Shown in pieces: positions 6,389-10,506 of a DNA stretch of 10,506 nucleotides (the first letter of the stretch is position 1; each line of letters starts with the position of its first letter). The notes under the pieces are model-generated. The model saw only the letters and a program-made list of their open reading frames with translations. It did not search any database and had not been told where the DNA came from. The position numbers were made by a program, and so were the translations under genes. This DNA comes from Gemmatimonadota bacterium (lineage in GTDB: Bacteria; Gemmatimonadota; Gemmatimonadetes; Longimicrobiales; Gaopeijiaceae): assembly GCA_002731735.1 (NCBI GenBank), contig PCCM01000021.1:3330-13835 (forward strand). The letters are read 5' to 3'.

Positions 6389-7642
6389 ATGGGCAACATC
6401 TCGAGACGCACCATGTTGGGAGCCACCGGCGGGCTGATCGCCGGAGGCCTTCTCAAGACCCGGGCCGACGCACTCGGTGTGGAAGAGGGAGCAGCCCGTC
6501 TGCAGACCGCACAGGCGGATCCCACCAAGGTGCTCGGGGCGCCGACCAGCGTTCTGGGCCAACGGGCTCCCGCAGAGCAGCCCCAGCGCGTCATGGGCAG
6601 ACCCGCGGTAACAGCATCCTCCAGGACCCCAATCGAGCAACTCCAAGGCATCATCACTCCGGCGGATCTCCACTTCGAGCGGCACCATGCTGGAGTCCCG
6701 GCCATCGACCCGGACGGGTACGAACTCTTGATCCATGGAATGGTGGACCGCCCGATGAGGTTCACGCTCGACGATCTGAAGCGTTTTCCCGCCGAATCTC
6801 GGCTTTGTTTCGTGGAGTGCTCCGGTAACGGAGGCGCTGCGTACAACCCCAACGCCGCTCCTGAACGTTCCCCGAGCCAGATCGACGGGCTGTTGAGCAC
6901 CAGCGAGTGGACCGGCGTGTTGTTGTCGACCCTCTTGAGGGAGGTCGGGGTCGGCCGGGGCGCGAACTGGCTGCTCGCCGAAGGTGGAGACGCGGCTGTT
7001 ATGGCCCGCAGCGTTCCGCTCGAGAAGGCCTTGGACGATGCCATGATCGCGTATGGTCAGAATGGCGAGGCGATCCGTCCCGCACAGGGTTATCCCGCCC
7101 GATTGCTCCTGCCCGGCTGGGAGGGCAACGCTCAAGTCAAATGGCTCCGCCGCCTCGAAGTTTCCGACCGGCCCTCCATGACACGCGAGGAAACCTCCAA
7201 GTACACCGACCCGCTAGCCGACGGCACCGCGCGGCAGTTCAGCTTCGTGATGGACGCCAAGTCGATCATCACGTTCCCGGCCTTCCCCAACGTGCTTCCG
7301 GAACGCGGTTGGTGGGAGATTACAGGACTCGCGTGGAGCGGGCGAGGCCGCATCACCCGGGTGGAGGTGAGCACGGACGGGGGCGATACCTGGGCGTCGG
7401 CTCAACTCCAGGAACCCGTTCTCTCGAAGTGTGCCACGCGCTTCCGGCACATCTGGAACTGGGACGGCGGCGTGGCCGTGCTCATGAGCCGCGCGATCGA
7501 CGAGACCGGCTACGTGCAGCCCGATCTGGAAACACAGATGGCGGCGCGCGGCGCGGGCACTTCCTATCATTACAACAGCATCCGGCCATGGAGAGTGGAG
7601 GTGGACGGTGGCGTGTACTTCGCTCAGGGAGAGGGCGCGTGA
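6389..7642 (+). CDS. soxC: SoxC-type sulfur/sulfite dehydrogenase, molybdopterin subunit
   Basis: Periplasmic molybdenum enzyme of the sulfite oxidase family. SoxC pairs with cytochrome SoxD to oxidise the sulfane sulfur of protein-bound thiosulfate intermediates; close relatives oxidise sulfite. 417 residues, the usual SoxC length. A Tat signal lies at the N-terminus (SRRTMLGATGGLIAGGLL, 5-22). Conserved stretches: GVPAIDPDGYELLIHGMVDRP (102-122); RLCFVECSGNGG (138-149), where C144 corresponds to the Mo-ligating Cys of the SoxC ECPANGG motif; AYGQNGEAIRPAQGYP; LLLPGWEGNAQVKWLRRLEV; the C-terminal dimerisation-type domain with GLAWSGRGRITRVEVSTDGG; and DETGYVQP. ATG 6389 was chosen over TTG 6344 because GAGGA sits eight bases upstream and the Tat motif follows. 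The cytochrome gene overlaps it by 4 bp (GTGA). No soxXYZAB is visible, so a stand-alone sulfite dehydrogenase role is equally possible. Confidence 0.93.
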   Translation: MGNISRRTMLGATGGLIAGGLLKTRADALGVEEGAARLQTAQADPTKVLGAPTSVLGQRAPAEQPQRVMGRPAVTASSRTPIEQLQGIITPADLHFERHHAGVPAIDPDGYELLIHGMVDRPMRFTLDDLKRFPAESRLCFVECSGNGGAAYNPNAAPERSPSQIDGLLSTSEWTGVLLSTLLREVGVGRGANWLLAEGGDAAVMARSVPLEKALDDAMIAYGQNGEAIRPAQGYPARLLLPGWEGNAQVKWLRRLEVSDRPSMTREETSKYTDPLADGTARQFSFVMDAKSIITFPAFPNVLPERGWWEITGLAWSGRGRITRVEVSTDGGDTWASAQLQEPVLSKCATRFRHIWNWDGGVAVLMSRAIDETGYVQPDLETQMAARGAGTSYHYNSIRPWRVEVDGGVYFAQGEGA

Positions 7643-8289
7643 GTCGGCTTGCGCAGGGGCCCGCACCCAAGAGGTTCGCTCGGATACGGTTCGTCCCTTT
7701 CGGCCTGCTGGCGGCCGCCACGCTCGTGTTCTACGGATGCGGGCCGAACACCCCGGACGGTGAGAGCGGCGCTGTGACGTCCGGCTCGGCCGAATGGCCG
7801 AGTACTTTCGCCATTGGCCATGACGCCACGCCAGCCCAGATCGAGGCCCTGGACATCGACTTCGGCCCGGACGGAGCGGGCGCTCCTCCGGGGAGCGGCT
7901 CCGTTGCAGAGGGCAAGGTGGTCTACGACACTAAGTGCGTGGGATGCCACGGGCCCACCGGGCAGGAGGGTCCGAATGACCGACTCGTGGGCCGCGAACC
8001 CAGTGAAGGATTTCCGTTCGGTGAAAGGCGCGGCATCCGCAGGACGATCGGGAACTACTGGCCGTATGCCACGACCATATTCGACTATGTGACCCGCGCC
8101 ATGCCGATGACGGCCCCCGGGTCGCTCACACCCGACGAAGTCTACGCGGTCGCCGCGTACATCCTCTTTCTCAATGAGATCATTCCGGAGGATGCGATCA
8201 TGAATGCCGAGACCTTGCCGGCGGTGATCATGCCCGCCCGGGACCGCTTCGTACCCGACGATCGTGTCGGCGGGCCCGAGGTTCGCTGA
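7639..8289 (+). CDS. soxD: SoxD-like monoheme cytochrome c, electron acceptor for SoxC
   Basis: A 216-residue exported c-type cytochrome taking electrons from SoxC. A basic N-terminus and hydrophobic segment (about 12-33) end at FYGC (C34), a lipobox-like but atypical site; the protein may be lipid-anchored or membrane-tethered. An acidic, Gly-rich linker follows. The single haem motif is C100-V-G-C103-H104, and the sixth ligand is probably M155 or M157 in RAMPMTAPGSL. VYAVAAYILFLNEII (168-182) is the SoxD-type C-terminal helix. Unlike the diheme SoxD of Paracoccus, only one CXXCH is present. The start is GTG 7639, overlapping the soxC stop (GTGA), with GGGAGAGG just upstream. The frame is open far upstream through soxC, but that part is an antiphase shadow. 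Co-translation with soxC is strongly implied. Confidence 0.88.
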   Translation: MSRLAQGPAPKRFARIRFVPFGLLAAATLVFYGCGPNTPDGESGAVTSGSAEWPSTFAIGHDATPAQIEALDIDFGPDGAGAPPGSGSVAEGKVVYDTKCVGCHGPTGQEGPNDRLVGREPSEGFPFGERRGIRRTIGNYWPYATTIFDYVTRAMPMTAPGSLTPDEVYAVAAYILFLNEIIPEDAIMNAETLPAVIMPARDRFVPDDRVGGPEVR

Positions 8290-8327
8290 AGCTGCCTCAC
8301 GTTGATGGCTCCAATTCCACTCTCTCT

Positions 8328-9185
8328 ATGACTCGCCAGCCCAGCTTCCTGCTCCTGCAGGTGCGTAATGCCGACGACCCCATGAGGGAGCACGAAATTG
8401 AGTGCTTTTCCCGTTCCTTCCGCTGTGATCGAGATCGGATTCGCGTCTTCGACCTCCTGGGTGGGGTGCCCTCGGAAAGGGAATTGGCCAACGCCGATGT
8501 CGTCCTCCTGGGTGGTAGCGGTGACTACTCGGTCGCCAAAGGCGGCCCCTGGCTTCCCGCGGCGCTCGAAACCATGCGTCAGCTATACGAAACGTCCAAG
8601 CCGACGTTCGCTTCTTGCTGGGGATTTCAGGCCATGGCCAGAGCCATGGGCGGTGAGGTGGTCACGGACCGGAACCGAGCCGAGGTCGGGACGTATTGGC
8701 TGGAGTTGACGCCCAAAGGCAAGGACGACCCGGTCTTCGGCCCCCTTGGCGACCGCTTCCAGGTCCAGATCGGCCATGAGGACATCGTAACCAAACTCCC
8801 CAAAGGAGCCACGCTTCTGGCGTCTAGCGCCGGCATTGATAATGAAGCGTTCCGCTTCGATGACAGGCCCATCTACGCCACACAGTTCCACCCCGAACTG
8901 GGCCGAGACGGCCTCCTCGAGCGGATCGCACAATACCCGGACTATCTGGCGCTCACCGGGTACGCTACGCTCGAAGATCTCGCGGCCGCGACTCCTGATA
9001 CGCCCGAAACCGAGGCGATCCTGCGGAGGTTCGTGACAGTTGCCCTGGGCGGGAGTGGCGACTCCTTTTCTTGCGTGTGGAAGGGATGGGAATCGACGGT
9101 CCCGCGCAGGACAGTCTGCGGCGAAGCCGTAGAGCGAAGCGCTGGCCGGAGCGGGACCGTGGACTCCTCCTCCACCCACGAGTAA
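8328..9185 (+). CDS. Class I glutamine amidotransferase-like protein
   Basis: A 285-residue protein with a GATase1 (GMP-synthase-like, triad) domain over about residues 5-235, which transfers or hydrolyses the amide of glutamine or a glutamyl compound. The N-terminal LLLQVRNADDPMREHE resembles a group of stand-alone GATase1 proteins. Oxyanion strand region: VVLLGGSGDYSV (58-69). Nucleophile elbow: ASCWGFQAMARAMGG (95-109, C97). H188 and E190 in ATQFHPEL complete the triad. No synthetase domain is attached, so the acceptor is unknown. Residues after about 240 (ALGGSGDSFSC to SSSTHE) form a Ser/Gly/Arg-rich tail without a recognisable fold. ATG 8328 has no clear Shine-Dalgarno sequence. It begins 38 bp after the cytochrome gene on the same strand, so it may be in that transcript. 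Confidence 0.82.
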   Translation: MTRQPSFLLLQVRNADDPMREHEIECFSRSFRCDRDRIRVFDLLGGVPSERELANADVVLLGGSGDYSVAKGGPWLPAALETMRQLYETSKPTFASCWGFQAMARAMGGEVVTDRNRAEVGTYWLELTPKGKDDPVFGPLGDRFQVQIGHEDIVTKLPKGATLLASSAGIDNEAFRFDDRPIYATQFHPELGRDGLLERIAQYPDYLALTGYATLEDLAAATPDTPETEAILRRFVTVALGGSGDSFSCVWKGWESTVPRRTVCGEAVERSAGRSGTVDSSSTHE

Positions 9186-9226
9186 GAAAGAGGGCCCCCC
9201 GCACCCGACGGCAAGGAAGTCAGCTC

Positions 9227-9985
9227 TTAGGAAGGGTACCAGTCATACACGCGGACCTCGATATCCGGCTCACCGCTTAGAGCCTCTACGAATTCGTCGA
9301 TCGGCAGCTCCCGATAGTGATAGGGATACACCACGGCTGGCCGGATCATCTTTACGCACTCCGCGGCGACCAAAGGCACCATCCTGCCGTTCGGGAGGTT
9401 CATCGGCACGAACGCAATATCGATGTCTTCAAGGCTTCGCATCTCGGGAGTACATTCGGTGACGCCGGACAAGTAGATGCGCTTGCCTCCCAACGTGATC
9501 ACGTATCCGTTCCCCTCACCCTTGGCATGGAAAGGATTCCCCGGAATGATGTCGTACATCGCGACGGCCTCCACGGGGACACCGGCGAGCGTCAGGGCAT
9601 CGCCGTTGTTCATCACCAGACCGTCGGGAACCCGGAGTAACCGCTCGCGCGACCCCGCGTCTCTCGCGTCGTCCGGAGTAGACGGAAGCACAACCGGTGC
9701 CCCCGGCTTGCGGAGCTGCTGGATCAAGTCCGGATCGAGGTGGTCGACCGGGGTATCCGTGATCAGGATCAGGTCCGCGGGCTTGGCGTTCGTGTAGTCG
9801 CCTCTAGGATCGACGTGGATGACCGTGCCGCCTGATTCGATCTGCACCCCGGATCCGACGAAGGGCGTGATTTCGACGTCAGCGCCCCCCCCAACACAGG
9901 AGCCGATCGAGCCAATCAGCGCGAGTACCGCGCCTCCGGCGAGGAATACGGTACCCGACGTGGGATTACGCACGACCTTCAGCAT
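9227..9985 (-). CDS. Exported metallo-beta-lactamase-fold protein (UlaG-like) with degenerate metal site
   Basis: 252 residues. The N-terminus has a basic start, a hydrophobic stretch (12-29) and C30 in IGSC, so it is probably a lipoprotein or secreted. The body reads as an UlaG-type MBL fold: GSGVQIESGGTVIHVDP (45-60), ADLILITDTPVDHLDP (70-85), GNGYVITLGGKRIYLSG (158-174), VTECTPEM, FVPMNLPNG, VVYPYHYRE (219-226). In active members the first metal motif is HXHXDH; here it is D77-T-P79-V-D81-H82, losing two His. The SGDT aspartate is V175. H153 and H223 remain. Hydrolase activity with a normal dinuclear site is therefore doubtful; altered metal binding or a non-catalytic role is an inference. 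ATG 9985 follows GGAG with an 8-base spacer. A G8 run (9885-9892) encodes the Gly residues just after C30. It converges on the amidotransferase with only 41 bp between them, and no clear terminator hairpin is visible there. Confidence 0.82.
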   Translation of the reverse strand: MLKVVRNPTSGTVFLAGGAVLALIGSIGSCVGGGADVEITPFVGSGVQIESGGTVIHVDPRGDYTNAKPADLILITDTPVDHLDPDLIQQLRKPGAPVVLPSTPDDARDAGSRERLLRVPDGLVMNNGDALTLAGVPVEAVAMYDIIPGNPFHAKGEGNGYVITLGGKRIYLSGVTECTPEMRSLEDIDIAFVPMNLPNGRMVPLVAAECVKMIRPAVVYPYHYRELPIDEFVEALSGEPDIEVRVYDWYPS

Positions 9986-10049
9986 CGGTCACGCTCCGCT
10001 TGTGAACACTCGATCGGCCCGTCAGGAAAGTCCCAGTAGAGAAGTCCCC

Positions 10050-10505
10050 TCAGGGAAGCAGCGTAGTCACGTGGACGGTCACGTCCTGGTCATGGTACAA
10101 GGCACCGTCATCCGCACGCCCTCGCAGCACGTAGGTCCCCGGTTGGTCGAAGGTGACCCGAACCTCATACATGCCGTCCTCTGGCACGTCGGGCGAGGAC
10201 CAAAGCGGTGCCCACGGAGAGTTCATCGCGGTCCGAGTATCCTCCCACACCTTCACCTGGAGGGGACGGAAGGTCACGTTGGCACCTTCCAAATCAACCG
10301 ATTCGGGGCCACGGTATACGAACCAAGAAAGGTGTAGTCCCGTCCGCTTGCCCACAGTGACTCTCGACGGAGGCCGCATCGCCGACGACGAAAGCTTCGG
10401 CCCAGTGTCCTCCTCGGCCTCGTCGGCAGTCGCATCATCGGTAACCGCATCGTCGGTAACCGCATCGTCGGTAACCGCATCGTCGGTAACCGCATCGTCG
10501 GAAGG
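10050..10505 (-). CDS. C-terminal part of a protein with DDAVT repeats and a beta-sandwich-like end (cut by window edge)
   Basis: The frame is open from the right edge (first whole codon at 10505) to a stop at 10050, so 151 residues of a longer protein are visible. It starts with four DDAVT units and a related DDATADEAEED, a very acidic linker of about 35 residues. A 110-residue domain follows, rich in predicted beta strands: TVGKRTGLHLSWFVYRGP, VTFRPLQVKVWEDT, MYEVRVTFDQPGTYVLRGRADDG, then DQDVTVHVTTLLP. PGTYVLR.RADDG is typical of Ig-like or PKD-like domains at the end of secreted proteins. The product is not recognised further. ATG 10377-10379 is in frame but is probably internal, as the coding frame continues upstream. 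The MBL-fold gene begins 64 bp downstream on the same strand. Confidence 0.7.
   Translation of the reverse strand, partial: PSDDAVTDDAVTDDAVTDDAVTDDATADEAEEDTGPKLSSSAMRPPSRVTVGKRTGLHLSWFVYRGPESVDLEGANVTFRPLQVKVWEDTRTAMNSPWAPLWSSPDVPEDGMYEVRVTFDQPGTYVLRGRADDGALYHDQDVTVHVTTLLP
10441..10500. repeat. Perfect 15-bp tandem repeat, four copies
   Basis: Four identical copies of GTAACCGCATCGTCG in a row, preceded by a diverged fifth copy (GCAGTCGCATCATCG, 10426-10440). The unit is a multiple of three and codes DDAVT on the minus strand, so copy-number change would lengthen or shorten the acidic linker without breaking the frame. Confidence 0.95.
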
Positions 10506-10506
10506 C

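Noticed and set aside
5917..7044. 375-residue minus-strand ORF
   Set aside because: Antisense to the surface-repeat protein and soxC, both well supported; its translation is low-complexity and without motifs.
6907..7638. Long N-terminal extension of the cytochrome gene
   Set aside because: This part is an out-of-frame reading of soxC; the cytochrome starts at GTG 7639 with a signal sequence and a 4-bp overlap.
10274..10495. Minus-strand ORF with MRLPT repeats
   Set aside because: It reads the 15-bp repeat in another frame; the DDAVT frame continues into a plausible beta domain.
10426..10500. CRISPR-like array
   Set aside because: The 15-bp units are directly adjacent with no spacers and lie in a coding frame.

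Overview
The window is high-GC bacterial DNA with nearly all coding capacity used. The opening gene is a SusC/RagA-like TonB-dependent receptor with a carboxypeptidase-regulatory-like domain. Together with secreted surface-repeat proteins, GTG/TTG starts and a SoxCD-type pair, this suggests Gemmatimonadota or a neighbouring lineage. That placement is an inference from protein style; no rRNA or other marker is present.

Layout. Positions 1-545 (minus) hold the 5' end of the TonB-dependent receptor, cut by the window edge. Positions 546-918 hold no convincing gene. At 919-1173 (plus) a short ORF resembles a fragment of a GspE/PilB-type secretion ATPase; its stop overlaps the start of a MutT-type Nudix hydrolase (1170-1559). 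The Nudix gene runs tail-to-tail into, and overlaps, an RsmF/NSUN-type RNA m5C methyltransferase (1485-3059, minus). That gene is the last of a minus-strand operon msrP (3767-4762), msrQ (3064-3672), rsmF-like. MsrP and MsrQ form the periplasmic methionine-sulfoxide reductase system.

Divergent from msrP lies a PIG-L/LmbE deacetylase gene (about 5024-5737, plus) that looks broken. It has an in-frame amber codon at 5149-5151 and a probable +1 indel in a G6 run at 5648-5653. Its first beta strand also appears out of frame. When the 3' frame is restored, its stop overlaps the TTG start of a secreted LA_2272-like surface-repeat protein (5734-6297), so the two were probably translationally coupled. 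Next come soxC (6389-7642) and a monoheme SoxD-like cytochrome c (7639-8289), overlapping by 4 bp. They look like a complete molybdenum sulfur/sulfite dehydrogenase and its electron acceptor, without other sox genes in view. A class I glutamine amidotransferase follows (8328-9185).

From the right edge, two minus-strand genes converge on it. One is an exported MBL-fold protein whose metal-binding motifs are degenerate (9227-9985). The other is the C-terminal part of a larger protein with a perfect 15-bp tandem repeat encoding DDAVT (10050-10505).

I see no CRISPR array, transposase, tRNA or rRNA, and no clear new defence or mobile system. The points most worth attention are the multiply lesioned PIG-L gene, the ATPase-like fragment coupled to mutT, the metal-site-degenerate MBL protein and the stand-alone SoxC plus monoheme SoxD pair.
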